From Oceanobacillus bengalensis (GTDB taxonomy: Bacteria; Bacillota; Bacilli; Bacillales; Amphibacillaceae), in the NCBI RefSeq assembly GCF_003628445.1, contig NZ_RBZO01000022.1:1-64000 (forward strand): 64,000 nt of DNA, written 5' to 3'. Every line of letters begins with the position of its first letter. The stretch's first letter is position 1. A program made the position numbers and the translations under genes. This document shows positions 43,931 to 53,728 of the stretch, one piece after another. The notes under the pieces are model-generated. The model ran no database searches, was not told the DNA's origin, and saw only the letters and a list, made by a program, of their open reading frames with translations.

Positions 43931-46900
43931 TTACTTTTCTTCAACTTCTAGATTAAGTTTATTCGCTGATTGACTTTCATCTTCCTCAAGCTCTCTCATA
44001 TCAATCTCATTCTCTTCACTATTAAGCATCTTAACGTCCATGCCTAAACTTTGTAATTCTTTTATTAATACTTTAAATGATTCTGGCACACCCGGTTCAG
44101 GTACATCGTCACCCTTAACGATAGCTTCGTACGTTTTCACACGACCAACAATATCATCTGACTTAACAGTTAATATTTCTTGAAGTGTATATGCAGCACC
44201 ATAAGCTTCAAGTGCCCATACTTCCATTTCACCAAAGCGCTGCCCACCAAATTGAGCTTTACCACCCAATGGTTGTTGCGTTACTAGTGAGTATGGTCCA
44301 GTTGAACGAGCATGCAATTTGTCATCTACCATGTGAGCAAGTTTAATCATATACATAACTCCTACAGATACACGATTATCAAATGGCTCTCCCGTTCTTC
44401 CATCATAAAGGACAGTCTTGGCATCTCGAGACATGCCTGCCTCCTCTAATGTTTCATATACGTCTTCTTCAGTTGCTCCATCAAATACTGGTGTCGCAAT
44501 ATGAATACCTAGTTGCCTTGCTGCCATACCTAAGTGCAATTCAAATACCTGCCCGATATTCATACGTGAAGGTACACCAAGTGGGTTAAGCATGATATCA
44601 ACCGGTGTTCCATCTGGTAAAAATGGCATATCTTCCTCAGGCATAATTTTAGAAATTACCCCTTTGTTTCCGTGACGTCCAGCCATTTTATCGCCTTCAT
44701 GGATTTTACGTTTTTGAACAATATAAGCACGAACAAGCTGATTTACTCCTGGTGGTAACTCATCGCCGTCTTCACGGTTAAATATCTTCACATCGAGTAC
44801 AATTCCGCCTGCACCATGAGGTACACGTAATGAAGTATCACGAACTTCACGGGCCTTCTCACCAAAAATAGCATGTAGGAGACGTTCTTCTGCAGAAAGC
44901 TCTGTAACGCCCTTAGGTGTTACCTTCCCGACTAAAATATCTCCATCTGTTACTTCTGCACCAACACGGATAATACCATTCTCGTCTAAATTCTTAAGCG
45001 CCTCTTCACCAACATTTGGAATATCACGAGTAATTTCTTCTGGTCCAAGTTTTGTATCACGGGCTTCTGATTCATACTCTTCAATGTGAATCGAAGTGTA
45101 TACGTCATCTTTAACCAATCTTTCACTCATAATGATTGCATCCTCATAGTTGTAACCTTCCCAAGTCATGAAAGCAACCAAGACATTTTGACCTAATGCA
45201 AGTTCACCGTCTTCCATTGATGGGCCATCTGCTAATACTTCACCTTTTGTAACACGGTCACCCTTCGCTACAATTGGTCGTTGATTAATACATGTTCCAG
45301 CGTTAGAACGGATAAACTTTTGTAATTTATACCGGTCAAGATCGCCTTCTACTTCTTTTCCATCAACTTCCGCAATGCGGCGAACAAGAACTTCTTTTGC
45401 TTCAACACGTTCAACTATACCTGGATGTTTACATATTAAGGCTGCACCTGAATCTTTCCCATCAACATACTCCATACCTGTACCGACAATTGGAGACCTC
45501 GGTTGCAACAAAGGTACTGCTTGACGCTGCATGTTGGCACCCATTAGTGCACGGTTAGAGTCATCATTCTCTAAGAACGGAATACACGCTGTTGCAGCTG
45601 ATACAACCTGCTTCGGAGAAACATCCATGTAATCAATTTTCTCACGTTTTACAACGATGTTTTCTCCACGAAAACGTGCAATAATTTCTTCATTCTCAAA
45701 ATAATTATCTTCTGTTAACAACGAGTTTGCTTGGGCTACAATAAAGTTATCTTCTTCATCAGCAGTTAAGTAATCAATTTGCTTCGTTACTTGCCCTGTT
45801 TCAGCATCCACACGACGATATGGTGTTTCGATAAACCCAAATTCATTCACTTTTGCATAACTAGATAATGAATTAATTAGACCGATATTAGGTCCTTCCG
45901 GTGTCTCAATTGGACACATACGGCCATAGTGTGAATAGTGAACATCTCGCACTTCAAACCCAGCACGCTCACGAGTAAGCCCACCAGGTCCCAAAGCTGA
46001 TAAACGGCGTTTGTGCGTTAGCTCAGCCAAAGGATTTGTTTGGTCCATAAATTGCGATAGCTGTGAACTACCAAAGAATTCTTTAATTGATGCAATAACC
46101 GGACGTATATTAATTAACTGTTGTGGTGTAACACTTGATGTATCTTGGATAGACATTCGCTCACGAACAACACGTTCCATACGAGATAACCCGATTCGGA
46201 ATTGATTTTGTAACAATTCACCAACCGAACGAAGTCTACGATTCCCTAGATGGTCAATATCATCTGTATCTCCTACTTCATGAAGTAGATTAAAGAAATA
46301 ACTAATAGAAGATAAGATATCAGCAGGAGTGATATGCTTAAATCCTCTATCAACATTCCCATTGCCGGTAACCGTTAGTACACGTTCACCACTAGGATCT
46401 GTTGGGTCATAAATTTTAACCGTTTGAAGAATGATTTCATCTTCCAACACGCCATCATGTGGTTGGAAAGTCTTTTCACCCACCATATCTTCTTTGCGTT
46501 CTAAATAAGGAATAATCTTATTTAGTAATTTACGCTCTAATTTATCGCCTTTTTCAGCTAGAACTTCTCCTGTTTCAGGATCAACAACTGACTCAGCTAA
46601 AACTTGATTAAACAAGCGATTTTTAATGTTTAATTTCTTGTTCATCTTATAGCGACCAACCCGCGCCAAGTCATAACGTTTAGGGTCAAAGAACCTTGAA
46701 ACAAGTAGACTTTTGGCATTTTCAACAGTTGGTGGTTCACCAGGACGTAAGCGTTCATAGATTTCTAATAACGCTTTTTCCGTCGTTTCTGTGTTATCCT
46801 TTTCAAGTGTATTACTAAGGTATTCATTTTCCCCGATTAGTTCAACGATTTCTTGGTCCGTTCCAAATCCTAGCGCACGTAGTAGTACAGTTATAGGCAA

Positions 46901-47467
46901 CTTACGTGTGCGGTCAATACGGACATACGCAACATCCTTAGCGTCGGTTTCAAATTCCAACCATGCTCCTCGGTTAGGGATAACAGTTGCCGTAATACCC
47001 CTTCTTCCGTTTTTATCAATCTTCGCATTAAAATAGACACTCGGCGAACGTACAAGCTGTGAAACGATTACTCGTTCAGCTCCATTTATCACAAACGTCC
47101 CTGTATCTGTCATTAAAGGAAAGTCACCCATAAACACTTCTTGCTCTTTCACTTCACCAGTTTCGTTATTAATTAAGCGAACCTTAACGCGAAGTGGCGC
47201 ATTATACGTTACATCCCTTGATTTTGATTCATCTACATCGTACTTCGGTTCACCTAAACTATAATCCACAAATTCTAGTGATAGGTTACCCGCGAAATCC
47301 TCGATAGGAGAAATATCTTGAAACATTTCTCGTAATCCTTCCTCCAGAAACCAATCATAAGAAGAAGTTTGAATTTCGATTAGATTTGGTAATTCTAATA
47401 CTTCACTAATACGCGCATAGCTTCTGCGCTTTCGGTGCCGTCCGTACTGAACTAGTTGACCTACCAA
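43931..47467 (-). CDS. rpoB: DNA-directed RNA polymerase subunit beta
   Basis: 1178 aa. The rifampicin pocket [20 protein letters not shown] and [13 protein letters not shown] is wild type; [17 protein letters not shown] and [21 protein letters not shown] motifs are intact. I place the start at TTG 47467, 5 nt after AGGGGTGA; the GTG at 47476 overlaps that site. First gene of rpoB-rpoC-ybxF behind a leader of about 400 nt. Confidence 0.98.
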   Translation of the reverse strand: MVGQLVQYGRHRKRRSYARISEVLELPNLIEIQTSSYDWFLEEGLREMFQDISPIEDFAGNLSLEFVDYSLGEPKYDVDESKSRDVTYNAPLRVKVRLINNETGEVKEQEVFMGDFPLMTDTGTFVINGAERVIVSQLVRSPSVYFNAKIDKNGRRGITATVIPNRGAWLEFETDAKDVAYVRIDRTRKLPITVLLRALGFGTDQEIVELIGENEYLSNTLEKDNTETTEKALLEIYERLRPGEPPTVENAKSLLVSRFFDPKRYDLARVGRYKMNKKLNIKNRLFNQVLAESVVDPETGEVLAEKGDKLERKLLNKIIPYLERKEDMVGEKTFQPHDGVLEDEIILQTVKIYDPTDPSGERVLTVTGNGNVDRGFKHITPADILSSISYFFNLLHEVGDTDDIDHLGNRRLRSVGELLQNQFRIGLSRMERVVRERMSIQDTSSVTPQQLINIRPVIASIKEFFGSSQLSQFMDQTNPLAELTHKRRLSALGPGGLTRERAGFEVRDVHYSHYGRMCPIETPEGPNIGLINSLSSYAKVNEFGFIETPYRRVDAETGQVTKQIDYLTADEEDNFIVAQANSLLTEDNYFENEEIIARFRGENIVVKREKIDYMDVSPKQVVSAATACIPFLENDDSNRALMGANMQRQAVPLLQPRSPIVGTGMEYVDGKDSGAALICKHPGIVERVEAKEVLVRRIAEVDGKEVEGDLDRYKLQKFIRSNAGTCINQRPIVAKGDRVTKGEVLADGPSMEDGELALGQNVLVAFMTWEGYNYEDAIIMSERLVKDDVYTSIHIEEYESEARDTKLGPEEITRDIPNVGEEALKNLDENGIIRVGAEVTDGDILVGKVTPKGVTELSAEERLLHAIFGEKAREVRDTSLRVPHGAGGIVLDVKIFNREDGDELPPGVNQLVRAYIVQKRKIHEGDKMAGRHGNKGVISKIMPEEDMPFLPDGTPVDIMLNPLGVPSRMNIGQVFELHLGMAARQLGIHIATPVFDGATEEDVYETLEEAGMSRDAKTVLYDGRTGEPFDNRVSVGVMYMIKLAHMVDDKLHARSTGPYSLVTQQPLGGKAQFGGQRFGEMEVWALEAYGAAYTLQEILTVKSDDIVGRVKTYEAIVKGDDVPEPGVPESFKVLIKELQSLGMDVKMLNSEENEIDMRELEEDESQSANKLNLEVEEK

Positions 47468-47870
47468 CTGCTTCACCCCTTAAATGATACGTTTTCGTAA
47501 AATGATCTTAAAAAGGTTTTTATATGGAAAAAACATAACTGGATGAAACCATAAACCAGTTTTGTTTTTGAAACCAACTATATTGCTAGTTCAGACAAAA
47601 GCTGAACTGTAATCCTTACATGACAATATGTAAAGGTTTAAATCGGTTAATATTTTGTAAATAATAGTTTACAGATTTAACCGATAAACGTTATAATGAG
47701 AAAAAGTAGGTTAAAGGATTCATAAATAGAGCTATATTTTGCCCGATTCTACCAGTTTTACCGTTAGTCAATGAAATATACATTTATTGCTCACAAAAAA
47801 TTTCTTGACATAAATATCCCATTATTAGCATTTTCCTATCTTATCATAAGTGTAATATTTGGTCAAACTT
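47468..47870 (-). promoter_or_regulatory. rpoB leader region
   Basis: 403 nt without a gene. It contains the inverted repeat listed next, a second weak hairpin (AACTGG...CCAGTT followed by ATGTTTTTT) at about 47528-47565 that could act as an attenuator, and AT-rich promoter-like sequence. No open frame with a ribosome site is visible. Confidence 0.5.
47642..47685 (-). other. nested inverted repeat in the rpoB leader
   Basis: ATCGGTTAA (47642-47650) and TTAACCGAT (47677-47685) pair perfectly; inside them GTAAA and TTTAC pair as a second stem. A two-step hairpin in a long leader before an essential operon suggests an RNA or protein binding site. Confidence 0.55.
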
Positions 47871-48479
47871 TTATTTGACTTCTTTTTTTGCCTTTAATAG
47901 ATAGTAACCTTTATCTTTTGCAACGATTTCTACCTCTTTAAACAACGCTTCTAGTTTTTTTAACGCAGATGGAGCTCCTTGTTTCTTTTGGATAACTACC
48001 CACAATTCACCACCATGTAATAATACCTTTTGCGAATCATCAAACATTTGATAAATAACGCTTTTACCTGCTCTAATTGGAGGATTTGTAACAACGACAG
48101 CAAATTTACGATTAATAATATTAGAGAATCCATCACTTTGAATAGATTCAATATTTTCAATTTTGTTATTACTAGCATTTAAATCAGCCAAAGATACTGC
48201 CCTTTCGTTTATATCCACCATTAATACTTTTCTGTTTCGGAAGTTGTCCGCTAATGTTATACCTATCGGACCATACCCACATCCAAGGTCTAAAATATCA
48301 CCTGAAATTATCGGTTCTGAGAATTTTTCGATAAGTAGCCTCGAACCATAATCCACTTCTTTTTTCGAAAATACACCAACATCACTAGTAAATGTATACA
48401 CTTTATTTCTTAATGTGAAATCCCAATTTTTTGGCGAACTTTTGGAATGAGGTTGTTGCGAGAAGTAATGCTCAGACAT
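47871..48479 (-). CDS. ybxB: class I SAM-dependent methyltransferase, RsmC-like (YbxB)
   Basis: About 202 aa. GDILDLGCGYGPIGITL is the SAM-binding motif I; VVTNPPIRAGK is the NPP-type motif IV of small-domain rRNA guanine methyltransferases such as RsmC. Probably modifies 16S rRNA; target unproven. ATG 48479 is 6 nt from AGGTG; GTG 48488 overlaps it. Sits between rplL and rpoB as in B. subtilis. Confidence 0.9.
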   Translation of the reverse strand: MSEHYFSQQPHSKSSPKNWDFTLRNKVYTFTSDVGVFSKKEVDYGSRLLIEKFSEPIISGDILDLGCGYGPIGITLADNFRNRKVLMVDINERAVSLADLNASNNKIENIESIQSDGFSNIINRKFAVVVTNPPIRAGKSVIYQMFDDSQKVLLHGGELWVVIQKKQGAPSALKKLEALFKEVEIVAKDKGYYLLKAKKEVK

Positions 48480-48537
48480 TTTGGGCACCTACTTTTTAAT
48501 GTAATTATTGAAGAAAGGAAAGATGCTTAGATAGTTG

Positions 48538-48571
48538 AAAAGAGCTCAGCCGAAATTCGGGCGAGCTCTAG
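48538..48571 (-). terminator. terminator after rplL
   Basis: On the minus strand AGAGCTCGCCCG and CGGCTGAGCTCT pair around AATTT and end in TTTT. Confidence 0.8.
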
Positions 48572-48588
48572 TATAATTCTATGCTTAA

Positions 48589-48954
48589 TTATTTAACTTC
48601 TACACCAGCGCCAGCTTCTTCAAGTTTACCTTTAACTTCTTCAGCTTCTTCTTTAGAAACGCCTTCTTTAACTGCTTTAGGAGCGTTATCTACTAAGTCT
48701 TTAGCGTCTTTAAGACCTAAACCAGTGATTTCACGAACTGCTTTAACAACTTTAATCTTAGATGCTCCAGCACTTGTAAGCACTACATCAAATTCAGTTT
48801 GTTCTGCAGCAGCTTCTCCGCCTGCAGCTCCACCTGCAACTGCAACTGGTGCAGCAGCTGTAACTCCAAATTCTTCTTCAATTGCTTTAACTAAATCGTT
48901 TAATTCTAATACAGTCATTTCTTTAATTGCACTGATCATTTCTTCTCTAGTCAT
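48589..48954 (-). CDS. rplL: 50S ribosomal protein L7/L12
   Basis: 121 aa: N-terminal dimerisation helices, an Ala/Gly-rich hinge ([17 protein letters not shown]), and the C-terminal factor-binding domain [20 protein letters not shown]. Stalk protein that recruits translation GTPases. 58 nt after rplJ. Confidence 0.98.
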   Translation of the reverse strand: MTREEMISAIKEMTVLELNDLVKAIEEEFGVTAAAPVAVAGGAAGGEAAAEQTEFDVVLTSAGASKIKVVKAVREITGLGLKDAKDLVDNAPKAVKEGVSKEEAEEVKGKLEEAGAGVEVK

Positions 48955-49012
48955 GATTTATTTCCTCCTGAATATATTATATTTTTAAATAGCACGTTCA
49001 AAAAACAGTAAA

Positions 49013-49513
49013 TTATGCGCTTTGTTCTTCTTTTTGTTCTGCAACAGCTTTTGTAACATAAGCAAGGTTACGAATTGGTGCTTGTAATACGCTAAGCAAC
49101 ATAGATACCATACCTTCGTAGTTTGGTAGGTCTGCCAATTCCTTGATTTGTTCAAGTGTCGCTACTTTGCCTTCGATTACTCCACCTTTAATTTCTAGTG
49201 CTTCATGATCTTTAGCAAAGTTTTTAAGAATTCTAGCAGGAGCTACTGCATCGTCATTACTGAAAGCGATAGCTGTTGGGCCAACTAATGTGTCATTTAG
49301 TTCACTTAATTCGCAAGCTTCAGCAGCACGACGTGACATCGTGTTTTTGTAAACTTTTAATTCTACACCCGCTTCACGTAATTCTTTACGTAATGCAGTT
49401 ACCTCACTAACGTCAAGACCACGGTAATCTACTACAACACTTGTTTGGCTATTACGTAATTTATCAGTAATTTCCTCTACTAATTGTTGTTTCTTTTCAA
49501 TGATACTAGACAT
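49013..49513 (-). CDS. rplJ: 50S ribosomal protein L10
   Basis: 166 aa: [18 protein letters not shown] start, [21 protein letters not shown] core. Anchors L7/L12 dimers. ATG 49513 is 6 nt from AGGAGGTGG; upstream codons in frame belong to the leader. Operon rplJ-rplL. Confidence 0.98.
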   Translation of the reverse strand: MSSIIEKKQQLVEEITDKLRNSQTSVVVDYRGLDVSEVTALRKELREAGVELKVYKNTMSRRAAEACELSELNDTLVGPTAIAFSNDDAVAPARILKNFAKDHEALEIKGGVIEGKVATLEQIKELADLPNYEGMVSMLLSVLQAPIRNLAYVTKAVAEQKEEQSA

Positions 49514-49557
49514 TATTCCACCTCCTAAACATTCTTTATACCGTATCCACATGAAAT

Positions 49558-49583
49558 AAGCTCCCATGTAGACATGGGAGCTT
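49558..49583 (-). other. attenuator-like hairpin in the rplJ leader
   Basis: AAGCTCCCATGT and ACATGGGAGCTT form a perfect 12-bp stem with a 2-nt loop, but the T-run is short (ATTTCATG). It may be a conditional terminator or a structural part of the L10 leader. Confidence 0.6.
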
Positions 49584-49621
49584 TATATACAAACATTAAA
49601 AACACATTAATCTGTTTGTTT

Positions 49622-49672
49622 ATAAACACCTCGGTAGGTTGATTAAGCTTATGCGCCCCTACTGTCTACGGT
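49622..49672 (-). ncRNA. L10 leader (rplJL leader RNA)
   Basis: On the minus strand ACCGTAGACAGTAGGGGCGC, then AAGCTTAATCAACCTACCGAGGTG. This is the conserved core of the Firmicute L10 leader, which folds to mimic the L10 binding site on 23S rRNA so that free L10 represses rplJ-rplL. Confidence 0.8.
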
Positions 49673-49700
49673 ACATCTTATATTTTTTACAACGAAGTTA

Positions 49701-49729
49701 ATTATAACTAGTTACCAGCTAAATGTCAA
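49701..49729 (-). promoter_or_regulatory. consensus sigma-A promoter of rplJ-rplL
   Basis: On the minus strand TTGACA, exactly 17 nt, TATAAT: a full consensus promoter. It lies just behind the rplA stop, so rplJ-rplL has its own start site. Confidence 0.85.
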
Positions 49730-49736
49730 TAATGAT

Positions 49737-50429
49737 TTAGCGGAAACTTGAAACGTCAATCTTGATTCCAGGACCCATTGTTGATGCAACAGAAACATTC
49801 TTCATGTAAACACCCTTAGCAGCTTGTGGTTTTACTTTAACTATTTGCTCAGTAAGCGCAACAAAGTTTTCTACTAATTTCTCATCATCGAAAGAAATCT
49901 TACCAATTGCCACATGGATATTTGAAGATTTATCAACGCGATATTCTACTTTACCAGCTTTAATATCTTTGATAGCTTTCTCCACATCAAAAGTAACTGT
50001 TCCAGTTTTAGGGTTCGGCATTAAACCTTTTGGTCCAAGTACACGTCCTAGTTTACCAACTTCAGCCATCATATCTGGAGTTGCAACAATTACATCAAAT
50101 TCAAACCAACCTTGGTTGATTTTGTTAATGTATTCAGATTCTCCAACATAATCTGCACCCGCAGCTTCTGCTTCTTTCGCTTTTTCACCTTTTGCAAACA
50201 CTAATACGCGTTGTGTTTTACCAGTACCATGCGGTAAAACCATAGCTCCACGAATTTGTTGGTCTGCTTTCTTAGGGTCAACTCCAAGACGGAATGCAGC
50301 TTCTACTGTTTCGTCAAAATTTGCTTTTGCAGCTTTTTTCGCTAGAGCGACAGCTTCTGTTATTTCATATTGTTTACTGCTATCAACAAGCTTTACTGCT
50401 TCTTGATACTTTTTACCTCTTTTAGCCAT
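49737..50429 (-). CDS. rplA: 50S ribosomal protein L1
   Basis: 230 aa: [20 protein letters not shown] start and [18 protein letters not shown] signature. Forms the L1 stalk at the E site and is often an operon repressor. Between rplK and rplJ; a terminator lies between it and rplK. Confidence 0.98.
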   Translation of the reverse strand: MAKRGKKYQEAVKLVDSSKQYEITEAVALAKKAAKANFDETVEAAFRLGVDPKKADQQIRGAMVLPHGTGKTQRVLVFAKGEKAKEAEAAGADYVGESEYINKINQGWFEFDVIVATPDMMAEVGKLGRVLGPKGLMPNPKTGTVTFDVEKAIKDIKAGKVEYRVDKSSNIHVAIGKISFDDEKLVENFVALTEQIVKVKPQAAKGVYMKNVSVASTMGPGIKIDVSSFR

Positions 50430-50529
50430 TTATATTTCCTCCTCTAATGTGGTTATAACGGTAATACCTCCCACTTATAAAAGCTAATAAGCCTTTATAA
50501 CGTATGACAAGCACGCTCATCACACTCAC

Positions 50530-50558
50530 GAAAAAGGTTGCGAGCTTATTCGCAACCT
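50530..50558 (-). terminator. terminator between rplK and rplA
   Basis: On the minus strand AGGTTGCGA and TCGCAACCT pair over 9 bp around AATAAGC-type loop and end in CTTTTTC. Placed about 57 nt after the rplK stop. Confidence 0.8.
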
Positions 50559-50614
50559 ATACCGTATTTAAAAAAGAATTAGCCTAATTTCAAACGAATA
50601 TTTCCGCTTTTCAA

Positions 50615-51040
50615 TTAGTCTTCAATAACAATTCCCATGCTTCTTGCAGTTCCTTCTACCATACGCATTGCTGCTTCAACATCAGCCGCATTTAGGTCAG
50701 GCATTTTTGTTTCTGCGATTTCTTTTACTTTGTCGCGTTTTACAGTAGCGACTTTATTACTATTTGGCTCACCTGATCCTGATTCGATCCCAGCTGCTTT
50801 TTTCAACAATACAGCTGCAGGTGGAGTTTTTGTAATAAATGTAAATGAACGGTCTTCAAATACCGTAATTTCTACTGGGATAATTAAACCCGCTTGTTCT
50901 TGTGTACGCGCATTGAATTCCTTACAAAATCCCATAATGTTTACACCTGCTTGACCAAGAGCTGGCCCTACTGGTGGTGCTGGGTTTGCTTTACCAGCTG
51001 GAATTTGCAATTTAACTACCTTAATTACTTTTTTAGCCAC
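50615..51040 (-). CDS. rplK: 50S ribosomal protein L11
   Basis: 141 aa: [22 protein letters not shown] start, [19 protein letters not shown], end [15 protein letters not shown]. GTPase-centre protein. The start is GTG at 51040, 6 nt from AGGAGGTG; the open frame to 51094 has no site. Monocistronic by its own promoter and terminator. Confidence 0.97.
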   Translation of the reverse strand: MAKKVIKVVKLQIPAGKANPAPPVGPALGQAGVNIMGFCKEFNARTQEQAGLIIPVEITVFEDRSFTFITKTPPAAVLLKKAAGIESGSGEPNSNKVATVKRDKVKEIAETKMPDLNAADVEAAMRMVEGTARSMGIVIED

Positions 51041-51134
51041 GTGACACACCTCCTTAAGTCCGTGATGTGGTAATAGGGGGTATTCCCCTCCCACTCATTT
51101 TTGAATGCTCCTAACGAGCATGAATAACATAGGA

Positions 51135-51163
51135 ATTTTACCATGAACAGAAAAATAATGCAA
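51135..51163 (-). promoter_or_regulatory. sigma-A promoter of rplK
   Basis: On the minus strand TTGCAT, 17 nt, TAAAAT, about 95 nt before the rplK GTG. The leader behind it has GGGAGGGG...CCCCC, which can pair. Confidence 0.6.
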
Positions 51164-51232
51164 GGTTTTGAAAGATTTTCTCCCTTTTATCCTCTTACTT
51201 CCCTATGTTCATTTATGTGACTTTGCCCAAAT

Positions 51233-51766
51233 CTACAATTTTTCTATTTGAGAAAACTCTAATTCTACTGGTGTTTCTCTTCCAAACATATTTACATGAA
51301 CCTTAACTTTCTGTTTATCAACATCAATCTGTTCAATTGTACCAGAGAAGTCCTTAAAGGGACCTTCCTTCACTCGTACATTTTCCTTTATATCAAAATC
51401 AACTTCAACTCGAGGAGACGCTACTCCAATGCGTTTTAACAATGTGTCTACTTCATCTGGTAATAACGGAGTTGGCTTAGAGCCGTGACCACTGGACCCA
51501 ACGAAACCAGTCACTCCAGGCGTGTTGCGAACAACATACCACGAATCATCTGTCATAATCATTTCAGTAAGGACGTATCCGGGGAAGAACTTCTTTTTGA
51601 CAACTTTCTTTTTGCCATTTTTTATTTCTGTTTCTTCTTCTTCAGGAACAATCACTCGGAAAATTTTATCTTCCATACCCATTGTTTCTACACGTTTCTC
51701 TAGATTCATTTTCACTTTGTTTTCATAGCCTGAGTACGTATGTAGCACATACCATTTTTTCTCCAT
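51233..51766 (-). CDS. nusG: transcription termination/antitermination factor NusG
   Basis: 177 aa. The NGN domain (KKWYVLHTYSGYENKVKMNLE) binds RNA polymerase, and the C-terminal KOW domain (VKEGPFKDFSGTIEQI) contacts Rho or S10. Between secE and rplK, as normal. Confidence 0.98.
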   Translation of the reverse strand: MEKKWYVLHTYSGYENKVKMNLEKRVETMGMEDKIFRVIVPEEEETEIKNGKKKVVKKKFFPGYVLTEMIMTDDSWYVVRNTPGVTGFVGSSGHGSKPTPLLPDEVDTLLKRIGVASPRVEVDFDIKENVRVKEGPFKDFSGTIEQIDVDKQKVKVHVNMFGRETPVELEFSQIEKL

Positions 51767-51854
51767 TTAGACAGGACAATATACTTGTCCTTCCCTCCCT
51801 TTAAAGCATTTATTATAAGGATGTTAATTATTTCCTTTACATTTTTATGCAATT

Positions 51855-51878
51855 TAAAAAACCCGTTGCACCGGGTTT
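51855..51878 (-). terminator. terminator-like hairpin between secE and nusG
   Basis: On the minus strand AAACCCG and CGGGTTT pair around GTGCAA and end in TTTTTTAA, just 60 nt past secE. It may give partial termination before nusG. Confidence 0.75.
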
Positions 51879-51937
51879 CACAAAATCAAGTATTTACTTA
51901 CATTATAGCATAAACTTGTTAAATGTATTCAAGTACA

Positions 51938-52105
51938 TTATAACAAGTTTAATCCTAACGAGATTAATTGATCAACAATCATAAAGAATATCGCCATAAA
52001 AATAACTGAAGCTAGAACAATCACTGTATAGTTCGTTAGTTCCTTACCTTTAGGCCAACTAACTTTTCTCATTTCTTTTGAAACATTTTTTAGAAATTTA
52101 AACAA
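51938..52105 (-). CDS. secE: preprotein translocase subunit SecE
   Basis: 55 aa, single membrane helix (about 29-50) preceded by the conserved VSKEMRKVSWPKGKEL amphipathic segment. Essential clamp of the SecY channel. The start is TTG at 52105, 6 nt from GGGGGG; an upstream TTG at 52120 overlaps that site. Confidence 0.95.
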   Translation of the reverse strand: MFKFLKNVSKEMRKVSWPKGKELTNYTVIVLASVIFMAIFFMIVDQLISLGLNLL

Positions 52106-52139
52106 GGTTGTACCCCCCAACTCTACCTTACTGCGCTAT

Positions 52140-52289
52140 TTATTTTGTCTCGCGATGCAATGTATGTTTCCCACATGTTTTGCAATATTTGCGTACCTCT
52201 AAACGAGTAGATTGTGTAGATACATTTTTATCCGTTGTGTAATTTCTACTTGAACAGATTGCACACGCTAGAGTTATCTTTACACTCAC
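52140..52289 (-). CDS. rpmGB: 50S ribosomal protein L33, zinc form
   Basis: 49 aa, the usual length. [11 protein letters not shown] and [15 protein letters not shown] give two Cys-x2-Cys pairs, the zinc ribbon. The start is GTG at 52289, 4 nt from GGGGTGAG. Between sigH and secE as in B. subtilis. Confidence 0.95.
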   Translation of the reverse strand: MSVKITLACAICSSRNYTTDKNVSTQSTRLEVRKYCKTCGKHTLHRETK

Positions 52290-52414
52290 ATTTCTCACCC
52301 CAAAACTAGAGGTTTTTTCTTCATATAATGTAGCATGTTTCTGCATATTATGTCAACGTCATTAAAAGCATCAAAACACTATTATTCAGTTGTTAGATGA
52401 TAACATTCACATCG

Positions 52415-53065
52415 TTAGAAATGAATCTCATTTGCATCCATTAATTGCTCTAATTTTCGTTTTACTCGTTGGAGAGCATTATCGATTGATTTCACATGTC
52501 TTTTCAATTCTACAGAAATCTCCTGATATGTCTGTCCATCAAGGTATAAGTGAAGGACTTGCTTCTCTAACTCGCTTAACAATTCAGATAATTTTAGCTC
52601 CATATCCCCCATTTTCTCACGATTTACTAATAATTCTTGTGGATCAATAGCTCTTGAACCAGCAATAACATCTAGTAACGTTCGATCCGATTCTTCGTCA
52701 TATATTGGTTTATCTAACGAAATATAGGAGTTAAGGGGAATATGCTTTTGTCTCGTTGCTGTTTTAATTGCTGTTATCATTTGTCTTGTTATACATAATT
52801 CAGCAAAAGCCTTAAATGAAGAGAGCTTGTCCACATCATAGTCTCGAATTGCTTTATAAAGCCCAATCATTCCTTCTTGAATGATATCTTCTTTATCGGC
52901 TCCAATTAAGAAGTACGTTCGCACTTTTGCTCGAACAAAGTTTTTATATTTATTAATTAGATAATCAAGGGCATGACTTTCCCCTTGATGGATTAAGCGT
53001 ATAATTTCTTCATCATCAAGCATATGTATGTTTTTAGTAATTTCGTCTAATCGCTCGATCTTCAA
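52415..53065 (-). CDS. sigH: RNA polymerase sporulation sigma factor SigH
   Basis: 216 aa sigma-70 type. Region 2 reads NKYKNFVRAKVRTYFLIGAD and EDIIQEGMIGLYKAIRDY; region 4 reads LDGQTYQEISVELKRHVKSIDNA. Sigma-H drives genes at the transition to sporulation and competence, including spo0A and kinA. The start is TTG at 53065, behind GGGGGT; upstream codons overlap that site. Confidence 0.96.
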   Translation of the reverse strand: MKIERLDEITKNIHMLDDEEIIRLIHQGESHALDYLINKYKNFVRAKVRTYFLIGADKEDIIQEGMIGLYKAIRDYDVDKLSSFKAFAELCITRQMITAIKTATRQKHIPLNSYISLDKPIYDEESDRTLLDVIAGSRAIDPQELLVNREKMGDMELKLSELLSELEKQVLHLYLDGQTYQEISVELKRHVKSIDNALQRVKRKLEQLMDANEIHF

Positions 53066-53099
53066 GAAAAATACCCCCAACTATAGCCACTTTATCGCC

Positions 53100-53129
53100 A
53101 TTATACAGCAAGGATTCAGAAATCGTCAA
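53100..53129 (-). promoter_or_regulatory. sigma-A promoter of sigH
   Basis: On the minus strand TTGACG, 18 nt, TATAAT, about 35 nt before the sigH TTG. In B. subtilis sigH is transcribed by sigma-A under AbrB; no AbrB site can be seen by eye. Confidence 0.65.
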
Positions 53130-53218
53130 TAAAGGTCTAGAAATTTGCAGAAAAATATAGAAAAGGCTAAAAATTTCACACCAGGGGAACTGTGTAGATT
53201 TTCCATCTTTAAAGATAC

Positions 53219-53728
53219 CTATATTTCTCCACGCCTCATTTTCTCAAATTTTTCAAGCAATTCCTCATCTAGTTCTATTTTAGATTGTGGCTTCTGGTAT
53301 TGATGACTTTCTATATTCTCATTAATTTGGCGTTCGATATCTTTTAAATCTATATATAATTCACGTGCTGACTTTCTTAGTGCACCTTGCCCAAAAATCG
53401 TCCGTTGCTCCGCATAGTCAGATGTAGCCACATATACTTGTGTTTTTATATTTTTTAATTTCCTTACAAGTTTTTCAATGCATTCATCAGCAGTCTCTTT
53501 TTCTTTGGTATAAATAATTTCTACCTTTAATTCCTTTAGTTTACTCGAGATACCCCGAACGTAGTATGCATCAAACACAATAATCACTCGGTAACCTGAG
53601 TATGCCTGATATTCTGCCATTAACTCTATTAAGCGGTCCCTCGCCTGAGAGATATCTTTTTCTTTTAAACGCTCTAGTTCTTCCCACGCCCCAATAATAT
53701 TGTATCCATCCACTACAACGATAACCAT
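53219..53728 (-). CDS. rae1: ribosome-dependent mRNA endonuclease Rae1 (YacP)
   Basis: 169 aa NYN/PIN-like nuclease: VVVDGYNIIGAW with the first acidic residue, VIIVFDAYYVRG, VATSDYAEQRTIFGQGA. In B. subtilis Rae1 cuts mRNA in the ribosomal A site. Start overlaps the rlmB stop by one base; next to sigH, as expected. Confidence 0.93.
   Translation of the reverse strand: MVIVVVDGYNIIGAWEELERLKEKDISQARDRLIELMAEYQAYSGYRVIIVFDAYYVRGISSKLKELKVEIIYTKEKETADECIEKLVRKLKNIKTQVYVATSDYAEQRTIFGQGALRKSARELYIDLKDIERQINENIESHQYQKPQSKIELDEELLEKFEKMRRGEI

Noticed and set aside
45400..46100. Possible rifampicin-resistant rpoB
   Set aside because: The [14 protein letters not shown] and [13 protein letters not shown] segments are wild type.
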